A DNA stretch of 64,000 nt from Chlorobium ferrooxidans DSM 13031 (lineage in GTDB: Bacteria; Bacteroidota; Chlorobiia; Chlorobiales; Chlorobiaceae), in the NCBI RefSeq assembly GCF_000168715.1, contig NZ_AASE01000003.1:62001-126000 (forward strand), in the 5' to 3' direction. Numbering within the stretch: position 1 is the stretch's first letter; each line of letters begins with the position of its first letter. The notes below the pieces were generated by a model. The model did not search any database, was not told the DNA's origin, and worked only from the letters and a program-made list of their open reading frames with translations. Position numbers and translations under genes: made by a program. Positions 9,410-17,803 of the stretch are shown here, in pieces.

Positions 9410-10234
9410 TCAATTACGGGAAAAAGGATGTTCGGCCGCATTGCTTATCGGCAAATCAGTTATCTGAATCCTTTGATTCCCGGGATGCATACAAAGCATG
9501 TTAACAGCAACCTGATCCGGATAGAGGTTCTCCTGTAACCCGAAATGATTGTCAGCATTGAAATAAGCCGCAATATGCCACCAGCATTGATAACCAAATG
9601 ACCAGAGCAGTTCGACAAGATGCTGTGACTTTTCCGGGCGATCGTTCTCAACATAGAGAACCGGTTTTGCTGAATTGATCATCTCAGACATCCCTCGTAA
9701 AACCCCGGCCTCCATCCCCTCCACATCTATCTTCACAAAATCAGGCTTCGGAAGAAATCCAGAGAGATCATCCCCTCTTCGGCACTCAACACGTTCTCCG
9801 CCGCCGGAAGAATCCATCAGACTGATCCCGCCGAAATTCCCGGGACGGTCATAAAAGACCCTGGGCAGGGTTACTATTCCCGGCCTCTCCCCAAGAGCAA
9901 ACGGAAGCGCACGAGCCCAACCCAGGCAATTGAGGGCAAAATTTGCGGCAAGATTATTGAACACTTCCGGCTGAGGCTCAAAAGCGACAAGGCAGCCGTT
10001 GTTGCCCACCATGCCGGCCAGCGGAACGGCAAGTGCTCCGATATTGGCTCCGATTTCCCATACGGTGTCACCCTTCTGTACGATTTTGCTGAATAACTGA
10101 ACCTCATGCTCACAGTATTCACCATACAACTCCAGCGCACGACCGCAATAAAAGCAGTGGAGGTTATAGACAAACACCCCGTGTTTTCCGCTTACAAGGC
10201 GTTGATGTCCGGCCAACTGGGAGATGGTTTTCAT
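9410..10234 (-). CDS. FkbM-family SAM-dependent methyltransferase
   Basis: A Rossmann-fold O-methyltransferase of 274 residues. The N-terminal part has the FYCGRALELYGEYCEHE segment characteristic of this family, followed by SAM-binding motif I (WEIGANIGALAVPLA), VAFEPQPEVF, and FVKIDVEGMEAGVL. Relatives methylate sugars, polyketides or peptides; the acceptor here is unknown. I prefer ATG 10234: the GTG at 10294 would lie in the loop of a strong hairpin. It is the last gene of a possible minus-strand group with a small secreted protein and a Cys-cluster protein. It converges with the peptidase gene at a 32-nt gap. Confidence 0.85.
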   Translation of the reverse strand: MKTISQLAGHQRLVSGKHGVFVYNLHCFYCGRALELYGEYCEHEVQLFSKIVQKGDTVWEIGANIGALAVPLAGMVGNNGCLVAFEPQPEVFNNLAANFALNCLGWARALPFALGERPGIVTLPRVFYDRPGNFGGISLMDSSGGGERVECRRGDDLSGFLPKPDFVKIDVEGMEAGVLRGMSEMINSAKPVLYVENDRPEKSQHLVELLWSFGYQCWWHIAAYFNADNHFGLQENLYPDQVAVNMLCMHPGNQRIQITDLPISNAAEHPFSRN

Positions 10235-10263
10235 AAAACGTAAAATTTTAGCTTCAAGAGGCA

Positions 10264-10316
10264 CCCTGACATTCCTAACGGGAACCGGCTTCACTCCGGT
10301 TCCCGCTGCATCAGGG
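10264..10316 (-). terminator. Strong hairpin between small secreted gene and FkbM gene
   Basis: A 10-bp perfect GC-rich stem (10279-10288 with 10296-10305, 7-nt loop) is flanked by an outer 6-bp CCCTGA/TCAGGG pair (10264-10269 with 10311-10316). It begins 9 nt past the stop of the small secreted protein. No T-run follows on either strand, so it may be a transcript-processing or stabilising structure rather than a simple terminator. Confidence 0.45.
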
Positions 10317-10324
10317 ACTCTGAC

Positions 10325-10612
10325 TTATTTTGGTTTTTCCCACTTGATCTGGTTGGATATTTTTCCTGCAGCAGGCGTTTTTTTCTGATTGGATGCTTTG
10401 CTCTGCGGCGAGAGTTCAATCTTGACAGACGGTTTGTCACCACCAACAGTCTGAGAGTTGTTTTCACCACTGCGACCATTCTGGATGATCAAACCGTTCG
10501 TCTCAACCTTGTCCTCAGCCGCCTGCGATACCTCAGTTGCAACCCCGAGCGAAGCACCAAGAGCGGTTACTGTTGCCGTGAGTGCAATAGCCTTTTTAGT
10601 TTTTTTGAGCAT
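10325..10612 (-). CDS. Small secreted hypothetical protein (95 aa)
   Basis: Not a family I recognise. The N-terminus (LKKTKKAIALTATVTALGAS) is a clear signal peptide with likely cleavage after SQAA near residue 32. The mature ~63 residues are polar, basic and rich in Asn, Gly, Ser, Lys and Gln, with no cysteine and no membrane segment. A GGAGG ribosome-binding site stands 6 nt before the ATG. It lies between a Cys-cluster (YkgJ) gene and an FkbM methyltransferase gene on the same strand. A substrate of modifying enzymes next door is conceivable, but nothing in the sequence proves it. Confidence 0.7.
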   Translation of the reverse strand: MLKKTKKAIALTATVTALGASLGVATEVSQAAEDKVETNGLIIQNGRSGENNSQTVGGDKPSVKIELSPQSKASNQKKTPAAGKISNQIKWEKPK

Positions 10613-10637
10613 GTTCGTCCTCCATTGTTAAGAGTTA

Positions 10638-11321
10638 TCAGAGTGAACCATGTATCCAGAGATGCAAAGCCTGATGATGAATACACATTTTTTCATCCAC
10701 CGGATCGGGAATCGGGATCTCTCTCTCCCGGCAATACCTTTTGACCGACTTATCCATATCAAGCCATCCGCCACTTGCAAAAAAAGCCTCAGTATCCCGA
10801 TTGTCACTCTCCGCTGATTCATCACTGTCATCATCGGGAGCACTGATGTCAAGAGCGTTCATCATCGTCCACAGTATGGCGAAATAGCTGTCCGCCGCCC
10901 TCATGTAATCCGCGGCGCCCTGATCTTCAAGATAGTCGGCAATAGCACTCCCGGTACCGAACGCTCCCCGGCATTCCGCTTCCGGTTCAAGCTCCGAAAA
11001 CCACTCCTCACCTTGCTCATTCACATGCCTGCCGAGCGGGTAGAGCCGGCAGACCAGAGGTCGGTCAGCATGAACAGAGCACCCTTCAGGGCCAAGAAAA
11101 ACACAGATGTTATTATCATCAAATCGCAGGCAGGAGCCGTTCTCAACCGTATAACGGGCAATAAACTCCGTCGTGGAAACTCCCAGATTCCTTGCAAGAC
11201 GAGCTGTCTCATAAGGATTAACCTGTATTTTTTTCGCCCGGCAGCACTGCCCGCAGCACCTGCATGCAAAGCTGAAAGGGTGCTCACGATCAAGCGATGT
11301 CCGGCGTATTGGTATCGTCAC
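10638..11321 (-). CDS. YkgJ-family cysteine-cluster protein (zinc/iron chelating domain)
   Basis: A 227-residue protein of the CxxxxCC family (formerly UPF0153), thought to bind a metal or Fe-S cluster through conserved cysteines. Visible cysteines are C20, C22, C23, C26 and C27 (CRCCGQCC), C64, C73, C81 (GPEGCSVHADRP) and C91 (CRLYPLG). The C-terminal half contains an acidic, low-complexity stretch. The start is a GTG at 11321; its GTGA overlaps the TGA of an upstream coding remnant, which suggests former translational coupling. Precise function is unknown; in several genomes such genes accompany peptide or cofactor maturation. Confidence 0.85.
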   Translation of the reverse strand: MTIPIRRTSLDREHPFSFACRCCGQCCRAKKIQVNPYETARLARNLGVSTTEFIARYTVENGSCLRFDDNNICVFLGPEGCSVHADRPLVCRLYPLGRHVNEQGEEWFSELEPEAECRGAFGTGSAIADYLEDQGAADYMRAADSYFAILWTMMNALDISAPDDDSDESAESDNRDTEAFFASGGWLDMDKSVKRYCREREIPIPDPVDEKMCIHHQALHLWIHGSL

Positions 11322-11434
11322 GCAACAATCTGACCTGTTTTTATAATATCGGCAATCTCCTCGTAGAGTTTCGGAATTGGATTTTTTGGGCGAGAATCGA
11401 AACAGCGGAATTTATTAACAACAACGAGATATTT
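11318..11434 (-). pseudogene. Probable 3' remnant of a truncated gene
   Basis: An open frame of 38 codons follows a TAG at 11435-11437, has no ATG, GTG or TTG start near its beginning, and ends with a TGA that overlaps the GTG start of the YkgJ gene. It reads like a real protein end (residues such as RPKNPIPKLYEEIADIIK). I read it as the C-terminus of a gene that lost its 5' part where the AT-rich island begins. Family not recognised. Confidence 0.4.
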
Positions 11435-11654
11435 CTATATTTTCAAGTGAAATGACCAACAAAACCAAAAATACCGGAAGATACGTTTATTTCTATAAGT
11501 ATTATTTTAACGATTGGAACAATACGTTTACAGCCATTTTCCACATCATTCATTCTATCAAAACAACTAAGAATAATCTGTAATTAGTTTTCACTACACT
11601 ATTACCTTTGATCATCGCCGGATCAATCCTAATGACTTTGAATAACTTTTGCGA
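11322..11654. other. Intergenic region at left edge of accessory island
   Basis: Apart from the gene remnant ending at 11318, this 333-nt stretch holds only AT-rich sequence with no convincing gene, promoter or terminator. The base composition changes sharply near 11.43 kb, marking the likely island edge. Confidence 0.5.
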
Positions 11655-12119
11655 TCAGCAAGACTTCCTTTTTAAAACCAAAACGACTTTACCATATTCT
11701 ATCCCTTCTAAACCTGATAACGTATGCTCAATATCGTGATCCTTGCCTAGCTTACTAGTCCAATAGCCTGTTTTTTCTTGCCTTGCAACGTGAGTGTAAT
11801 AGACATGGTCTATTGAATAGATGGCAACCTTTTCATAATCACATTCAAATAAGTCATTACGAGCTTCCTCAAAATAACCGAGATCATAAAATATTTTCCT
11901 TATAGTTTCAAGCCTATAATTTTTCTGAGCTGTCCTCGGCCAATAAACTATATTCTTGTGCAGAGAAACGTAATCCCAAATTTTATTATTAACACCAGCA
12001 GCCCAAGCAAGACAGTTGTATTTATAAGTAGGTGTACTAGTTATCTCATAGTGCGTGTCCTTCAAATTCGGGAATCTTATTTCGATATCGCAACTATTTA
12101 ACACAGTACCCATACGCAT
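11655..12119 (-). CDS. DUF7689-type protein, possible papain-like fold
   Basis: A 154-residue protein I match from memory to a conserved family of unknown function (DUF7689). Family signatures are YNCLAWAAG (C36), HVARQ (H110) and GYWTSKLGKDHDIEH (118-132). An invariant Cys early, and a His followed by a beta-rich segment, are what a papain-like/NlpC-type thiol enzyme would show, but that is inference. The start overlaps the preceding gene by 26 nt; a second ATG two codons on is possible. It is the last gene of a three-gene minus-strand set. Codon use is AT-rich compared with the flanking core genes, fitting horizontal transfer. Confidence 0.7.
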   Translation of the reverse strand: MRMGTVLNSCDIEIRFPNLKDTHYEITSTPTYKYNCLAWAAGVNNKIWDYVSLHKNIVYWPRTAQKNYRLETIRKIFYDLGYFEEARNDLFECDYEKVAIYSIDHVYYTHVARQEKTGYWTSKLGKDHDIEHTLSGLEGIEYGKVVLVLKRKSC

Positions 12120-12663
12120 CTCCCCATTCTATCCATATATCAGCCAATTGATCTATATCATCAACCTGGCGTCCTTTCGTCGGATCAGTAGCAGAAATAT
12201 ACTTAAGCGCATCAAACCAATAATTCCGGTTACGCTGTAATCGCTGAAGAATCATAGGTATAACGCCCTTTCCAAGCATCTTTATCTTTACATATGAGGG
12301 GTTATTTATTATATCTCTCATTTTCGAAGAATACCTTGTTTCTTCCTCCCATTGATCAGCTAATTCCGCGAATCTTTTTTCCAGCTTATCTTTATCGATC
12401 AACATCACAGAAACATTACTCCTAATAATTTTATCAATATTATCCACCCTTAAATTTGAGTCAATTTGCTCTCTAAGAAAAAGATTATCACGACCAACGG
12501 TTGCGATTGCCATCCTGCGATGAGCATCTTTAAATTCTTTGTGATATTGAGTAATAAAAACAGTACCCTCCGGAACTATAGGGGTTTTTATTTCAAGACA
12601 ATACCATGAATTACGCCTTTTAACTGGCATCCTGTCGTATGGAGCATAACAGTCTTGATACAT
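12094..12663 (-). CDS. Uncharacterised protein, middle gene of accessory module
   Basis: A 189-residue protein with two parts. The N-terminal ~85 residues (including WYCLEIKTPIVPEGTVFI) resemble nothing I can name. The C-terminal ~100 residues contain LADQWEEETRYSSKM, KMLGKGVIPMILQRLQ, YWFDALKYISATDP and a final IWIEWGDAYGY. I recognise that pattern as a short family usually found alone (about 110 residues) immediately before a DUF7689 gene, as here. Function unknown; the helical repeat-like text suggests a protein-binding helical bundle. Overlaps the next gene by 26 nt, so the two are translationally linked. Confidence 0.65.
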   Translation of the reverse strand: MYQDCYAPYDRMPVKRRNSWYCLEIKTPIVPEGTVFITQYHKEFKDAHRRMAIATVGRDNLFLREQIDSNLRVDNIDKIIRSNVSVMLIDKDKLEKRFAELADQWEEETRYSSKMRDIINNPSYVKIKMLGKGVIPMILQRLQRNRNYWFDALKYISATDPTKGRQVDDIDQLADIWIEWGDAYGYCVK

Positions 12664-12695
12664 CTTTATTTTCTCGCTTTTAATTCAGTAAATGA

Positions 12696-13388
12696 CTAAA
12701 TACCACTATCTTCCCCACAAATAAAGCTTTTACTTATCTTATTGTTTTGCATAAACTTTTTAGCAGTCTTTGCCTTTTTTAATGCCCTCACACAGGTAGC
12801 TTTAAGACTTTTTATGTCATCAACATCCAATGCTATACTTATATTCTTACTCCCCTCAAGATTATCAAAGTACAATCTAAACGTAAATGAAATAACTGAC
12901 CCTTGTATTTCCGTTGCCGAATCGTCAAATATTGGCCTTATATCTGTCAATATTTTCGCACTCTGATATAAGTTCGCATAATCGTATGAAAGATCTAAAG
13001 CTTTTACTATAGACTTTACGTTATTGATCGTAAACAGTCTCTCTATGTGTGGCTGCAAATCTTTCCAATCAGAAATCTGTTTTTCCGTCCAGCCTGATTC
13101 CGTTGATTCTATCCCAGATAGTAATCCCTCAAGAAGGATTTTTATTTCCAAGTTTCTTTGACGGCAAAGCGTATAAATAGAAATAAGTAAACGACTTATA
13201 GCCTTCGCCTCATACGTTTTCCTGTGAAACACCTTGAGAAGTAATTGATCTAACTGGATCGGCTTGATAAGAAGAACTTCAGGAGCAGATAATTTTTCAA
13301 CCAATAGCAGGATTACACTTGGTCCGAGGTCTCTAAGTACAGCCAAATCACTTAGCTGCTCAACCCGAGGAACAATTTTTAGCGCCAT
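12696..13388 (-). CDS. Uncharacterised protein, first gene of accessory module
   Basis: A 230-residue soluble protein of unknown function. The N-terminal half is helical and leucine-rich; the C-terminal half carries YANLYQSAKILTDIRPIFDD, then beta strands (SFTFRLYFD), then ALDVDDIKSLKATC, which recalls a conserved hypothetical family found in mobile or defence-like loci. No signal peptide, membrane helix or catalytic motif is visible. A gap of 32 nt separates it from the next gene, so the three genes are probably one transcript. AT-rich codon use. Confidence 0.6.
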   Translation of the reverse strand: MALKIVPRVEQLSDLAVLRDLGPSVILLLVEKLSAPEVLLIKPIQLDQLLLKVFHRKTYEAKAISRLLISIYTLCRQRNLEIKILLEGLLSGIESTESGWTEKQISDWKDLQPHIERLFTINNVKSIVKALDLSYDYANLYQSAKILTDIRPIFDDSATEIQGSVISFTFRLYFDNLEGSKNISIALDVDDIKSLKATCVRALKKAKTAKKFMQNNKISKSFICGEDSGI

Positions 13389-13820
13389 TTAAGTATTTTT
13401 TTTACCTGACACTTTCGAAAGGACTTTCCCTTTATTCCCTGTTTAATGCGTATGAGCGGTATTAAGTTCACTTAGCTGTTTAAGCGGCGTTAAAAGTAGC
13501 TTACTTGTAATTTAAAACAAATCCTAAAAACCCAATAATCTAAACGCAAAAAATATCACGAAACAACTTACTCACACATAAGACGTAATCTATTGCTGTA
13601 AAATGCTCAACTAGAACCTCGTACTTAAAGAAAAAGATACTGAATCCCTTAAACTACTTTTTTGGAATCAGATAGCAAATAACAGTTCGCACATCACACA
13701 GTTACAGCAAGCAATCTAAAATAGAGTTTTTCGGCATTGATGACCTTGAAACAATCAAGGAATCATTGCCATGAAAAGGACAAAATTCCCCGATGGGTAG
13801 TTTGCTTTTGCTCATAGTCT
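13389..13820. other. Intergenic region inside accessory island
   Basis: A 432-nt AT-rich gap, with stops in all frames. Near the right end a tiny frame (13771-13800) starts like IS3-type transposase OrfA (MKRTKF) and stops after nine codons; too short to claim. No terminator or promoter is convincing. Confidence 0.4.
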
Positions 13821-16800
13821 TTAAGCATCAATTCGCTGAACACCCCATGCACGAGGACCATCATAACTAAAACCAAGAAAACAAGTTATTGGAACGTTTT
13901 CGTCTTTTCCAAATAGAACACCAGCACGAGCTGGAACAAAAAAAGCAAAAACACCACCGTCTAGCTCTATTAGGCCTTTCTGCGGACCGTCAATCGAAGC
14001 GATACGACCATTAATTCTATCTAACGAGTTAGTTAGTTCCCAAAAATCCCCATCCCATTCTCCGAGTTGACTTTGGTGAATCAATGTTGCTACCCCATCA
14101 CCTCTACCCACCCATTCGAAGCTGCGCGTTCGATCTCTTCTGAATCGAGCAAGCATACGGCATTCTTCTAATGCACGCTCAGCATCAGCCGCACCCTGAT
14201 TAGATCCTTTAAGTGCTCGCAATGTGTGCAAGACATATAAGTAATATGCTGCATCAAGAGCTCCAGTGTTAACCTTCCAGTAGCTAACCTTCTCAATAAT
14301 TGAATCAAGTGAAGGGGGCGTATGTGATTGTCGAATAACACGTAACCACAATCGCAAACTAGTCGTATCGTAGACATCTTCCTCTAAATTATCCTCAAGC
14401 AGTGTTCGAATGCGATCAGTCTCCTTGTCAGTTAACTTTTCCCAAACACCATCACGTCTTCGAAGGATGGTCCAGACAAGCTGTCTCCTTACTGCCGACT
14501 TGGCAACTTCTGGTCGGGATAATAAACTATCCCATGCCTGAAGAGCAGTCTGGTAGTTACCATAAATACGTTGAAGTCTGGCACGACATTCAAGAACATA
14601 CTTGCTAGGATCTTCACCTGCGAACAGATGCTGTACCTGATCTAGCAGATCCTCTGCTCGTTCCAATGCCTGTTTCAAAAAAGGATTAGTTTCAGGTCGA
14701 GCCAGCACTTCACGGATAACATCTTGTCTATGATTCCCTGCACGATCTACAAGATCAATCAACATCTGAACCTCGCTTATGTAGCCGTGTTCCATATCAG
14801 AACGCAAATTACGAGCAATCTCAAAACTCTCACTTGCATCTTTTGCTGTTTCAACAATCTGAGCGACAGTTGCTCCTGCATCCCAATCCGCTTTCAACTT
14901 CTGCCGTAGAACCATTCCTCGCATATGATGAAGTATGTGGTCGCTTGACTGCAATGAAATCGCAAAATCAATACACTTCAGCGCTTCGTCGTACTCCCCA
15001 TTTAGTCCTAAAAATCGTCCGAGATGTGCATGAAAATGAGCTTCGAGCGGAAAACATGTGGTAAGATGACGAAGAAGATCAATCTTTCCATTGGATGAGG
15101 GAATATCTTCAACCAGCTGAGCAAATCTACGCTGAGCCGCCCTCTCAGTACCCAATACTTCAATATTATCGCGATAAACAAAAACTCTTCGAACTAACTC
15201 AAGCAACCGGTCGCTCGACGTACGTTCATCCCCCCGACAAAAGTCAGCAAAGTCCTTACCACGAGTCGAAAGTGCTTGTCGCCAGACGGCATCACGCTGT
15301 TGATTATCTATCGGCACCATTACCTGTTGCATTATCTCAAGAGCTATCAGGTGATGGGCTGTTCGCCACTCTCCCGGCTCCATTTCAACCAGAAGATCCA
15401 GTGCTGGTGATTTGTTGTCAGCAAACGCAGCATGGAAATCGATTGTCTTCGATTGAGGTAAGCCCAAAAGCCTCGCAAATGCTTGAACAGGCACCGACTG
15501 TTGCCCGTAATAATGAGCCATTGCAATATAAACAAGAATACGTTGTTGCTTTTCTGTGAGACTACCAATCCTTCTGTCCACGTACAGCTCAAGACCTCGA
15601 AAATCCTTTCCGAAAGCTGTGAGCCCAAAAAAGAATGCATTTCGTTGAGGGTTGTTGCGATGCCGAGCCAATTCATTGAGCTGTACCTTCTTAAATGGAA
15701 CCTCTTTGCCATAAGCATCCCTGAAACGATCTGCCTCAGCATCAGTAAGTTGTGAATCGAGCCAAAACTGACGATTCCCTGGCTTTTGAGATTGGAAGCG
15801 GCGCAGGACTTGCAGCAAAACCACAGGAGTATGATTTGCCTTTAGAAATTCGTATAGATCATCTATTTCACGCTCTGAATGCTGACCACCATCGACAATG
15901 ACTAAAATGCTACTCTCCGTTAGCGCAGCGATCTTACTAATCCTTTCGGCGGTATCTTGGGGTGAGCAACTTTTTAATATGCAGACAGGTATACTACCAT
16001 GTAGATCCCAAGCAACTCTTCGGCCAACTGTTGATCCGCCACTACCTGGTAAATGGTAAAGATTGATCCGAATCGTCTGTCGTCTCTGTAGATCAGCTTC
16101 TATTTGACGACGCAACAACTGTGTACAGTCCCTGTCGCAGTCATGCCTCAGATGTAAGTTTCTCCATGAAACCTCTGCACCCCTTCGGAAATTGGCGGGA
16201 TCATCATTACCTTTCAACCCTGAATTTCGATGTACAAGTTCTAGGTCCTCGCTCAACCACAAAAAATCGCTCGCATCAACCTCTATCGGAGCTCCAGACA
16301 AACTCGGGAGAACACAACGATCATCATTTGCATTCTGCTGATCTGCATAGTGGACTGCAATGCCATTGCAAAGGCAACGAAAACTCATCTTAACAAACGT
16401 TGCTCCGGCGTCCTCAGCAATTGACTCAAAAGATGGTGCATCTATAGAAACAACAACAACTTCCACAGTATCACCAAAAGCGCCATAGAGTTCCTCAATC
16501 AAAGTCCTTAGATGGTTACTCAAAGTGGGGTTCGACCAGAGTAACATCGCTACCACCGGCGAAGGACTGATGTCACGAGCAAGCCGATCTAATTGAATTG
16601 ATATTTCTCGTTTGTAAGACTTCAGCCAATCTCTGTGATTACCAACTGCCAAAGTTTCACTACGTCCGTATAAACCACGAGCAAAAAACCAGTGTGTACC
16701 TGGTTCCGGTTGCACACGATATTCTCCGCGAACGACTCGATGAATAACTCGATGCCGACTAATAGAGCCACCTATACAACTCAGAAATCCAGATATGTCG

Positions 16801-17459
16801 CTTTTTGGGTCGAAGTCAATAACTGCTCGCCAAGGTGGAATACCCAACGCATGAACTGGTGCCGATGCAATTGACGAAACGTAATCTAAAGCCAATAAAT
16901 ATTTTGTCCCATATTCAAAATGATGTACTGCATCGAAAAACCGAAGCCAAGTGTCCTCACTCTGTCCCTCTGGTATTCCCACATCCCCATTCTGAAACCA
17001 AGTCCAAATCCGCCTAAGTTCCGAACCAACGGCTCTATCATTCTGAGTACCTCTGCGGTAATAAACCACTCCCGCTTGCAATCCATCGTAGTCTTTAACT
17101 GGAGTATACGGCCCATCCTTTTCAACCGGTATCTCAAGTATGCCAATCTGCTTCCCATCAAACTCAATAGGAGTGTAAACAAATCGCGGATTTGGTTGTA
17201 CTCGACCATTACCAAACGCATCTTGCAGCTCAACATCATCAAGCTGACAACTCATTCCAACAACAGTAGATCCTGACTCTGGTGTCCAACGTACCCCAAA
17301 AACGATATAAGCAGTAACATCTCGAGGTGTATTCGCCATCGCCAGGACGTCTTTAACAAATGCATTACGAGAACCCTTAAGATCATACCCTTCTGCTTTA
17401 AAGTCCAATGACTCACTTTCAGCGCGGGAGATAATTTGTCTTAATTCAAATTCTTTCAT
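13821..17459 (-). CDS. SAMD9-like STAND NTPase with AlbA_2 domain (probable defence protein)
   Basis: A 1212-residue multidomain protein. Residues 1-145 are an AlbA_2/Schlafen-type nucleic-acid-binding domain (ESLDFKAEGYDL, FVKDVLAMANT, YIVFGV, VVYYRRGTQNDRA). About 200-420 form an alpha/beta region resembling the SIR2-like part of SAMD9 proteins. A P-loop NTPase follows, with NLYHLPGSGGSTVGRR (466-481) and Walker B-like SSILVIVDGG (516-525). About 790-1080 are TPR-like helices (EAHFHAHLGRFLGLNGEYDEALKCID). The last ~90 residues look like an OB fold. This order matches that described for animal SAMD9/SAMD9L and bacterial relatives, which are proposed antiviral effectors. The Walker A lysine is replaced by glycine, as I recall for that family. 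Probable phage-defence role is inference. Confidence 0.75.
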   Translation of the reverse strand: MKEFELRQIISRAESESLDFKAEGYDLKGSRNAFVKDVLAMANTPRDVTAYIVFGVRWTPESGSTVVGMSCQLDDVELQDAFGNGRVQPNPRFVYTPIEFDGKQIGILEIPVEKDGPYTPVKDYDGLQAGVVYYRRGTQNDRAVGSELRRIWTWFQNGDVGIPEGQSEDTWLRFFDAVHHFEYGTKYLLALDYVSSIASAPVHALGIPPWRAVIDFDPKSDISGFLSCIGGSISRHRVIHRVVRGEYRVQPEPGTHWFFARGLYGRSETLAVGNHRDWLKSYKREISIQLDRLARDISPSPVVAMLLWSNPTLSNHLRTLIEELYGAFGDTVEVVVVSIDAPSFESIAEDAGATFVKMSFRCLCNGIAVHYADQQNANDDRCVLPSLSGAPIEVDASDFLWLSEDLELVHRNSGLKGNDDPANFRRGAEVSWRNLHLRHDCDRDCTQLLRRQIEADLQRRQTIRINLYHLPGSGGSTVGRRVAWDLHGSIPVCILKSCSPQDTAERISKIAALTESSILVIVDGGQHSEREIDDLYEFLKANHTPVVLLQVLRRFQSQKPGNRQFWLDSQLTDAEADRFRDAYGKEVPFKKVQLNELARHRNNPQRNAFFFGLTAFGKDFRGLELYVDRRIGSLTEKQQRILVYIAMAHYYGQQSVPVQAFARLLGLPQSKTIDFHAAFADNKSPALDLLVEMEPGEWRTAHHLIALEIMQQVMVPIDNQQRDAVWRQALSTRGKDFADFCRGDERTSSDRLLELVRRVFVYRDNIEVLGTERAAQRRFAQLVEDIPSSNGKIDLLRHLTTCFPLEAHFHAHLGRFLGLNGEYDEALKCIDFAISLQSSDHILHHMRGMVLRQKLKADWDAGATVAQIVETAKDASESFEIARNLRSDMEHGYISEVQMLIDLVDRAGNHRQDVIREVLARPETNPFLKQALERAEDLLDQVQHLFAGEDPSKYVLECRARLQRIYGNYQTALQAWDSLLSRPEVAKSAVRRQLVWTILRRRDGVWEKLTDKETDRIRTLLEDNLEEDVYDTTSLRLWLRVIRQSHTPPSLDSIIEKVSYWKVNTGALDAAYYLYVLHTLRALKGSNQGAADAERALEECRMLARFRRDRTRSFEWVGRGDGVATLIHQSQLGEWDGDFWELTNSLDRINGRIASIDGPQKGLIELDGGVFAFFVPARAGVLFGKDENVPITCFLGFSYDGPRAWGVQRIDA

Positions 17460-17803
17460 CTAAGTTTATTTTTATCCTAAACATTAGCCGTATGCTAAGA
17501 TGATTATACTCGATAGAAAAGCCATGATTAAATACGAGCTCATCTGAAAGGAATAAAGATCAGAATACTTTATCTCGAAATTTAACTATTAGATGTGACA
17601 AGATTAATGAATCCTATCTAGGGCTGAATGTGCAACGCCTAATGACATTCAATAAAAACTTATCGAGATGCCAGTGTAAAGCTCAATAAAAAAATATACT
17701 TCAAAAAGCCCTTATCAACACACGAAAAAATATGGATTTCACAAAAGTCATACGTCGAACCATCGATTAAAACTTAAGGCGATGTAATGCAAAAAGATGG
17801 AGT

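Noticed and set aside
13771..13800. Nine-codon frame beginning like an IS3-type transposase (MKRTKF)
   Set aside because: Too short to distinguish from chance; no inverted repeats or further transposase sequence follow.
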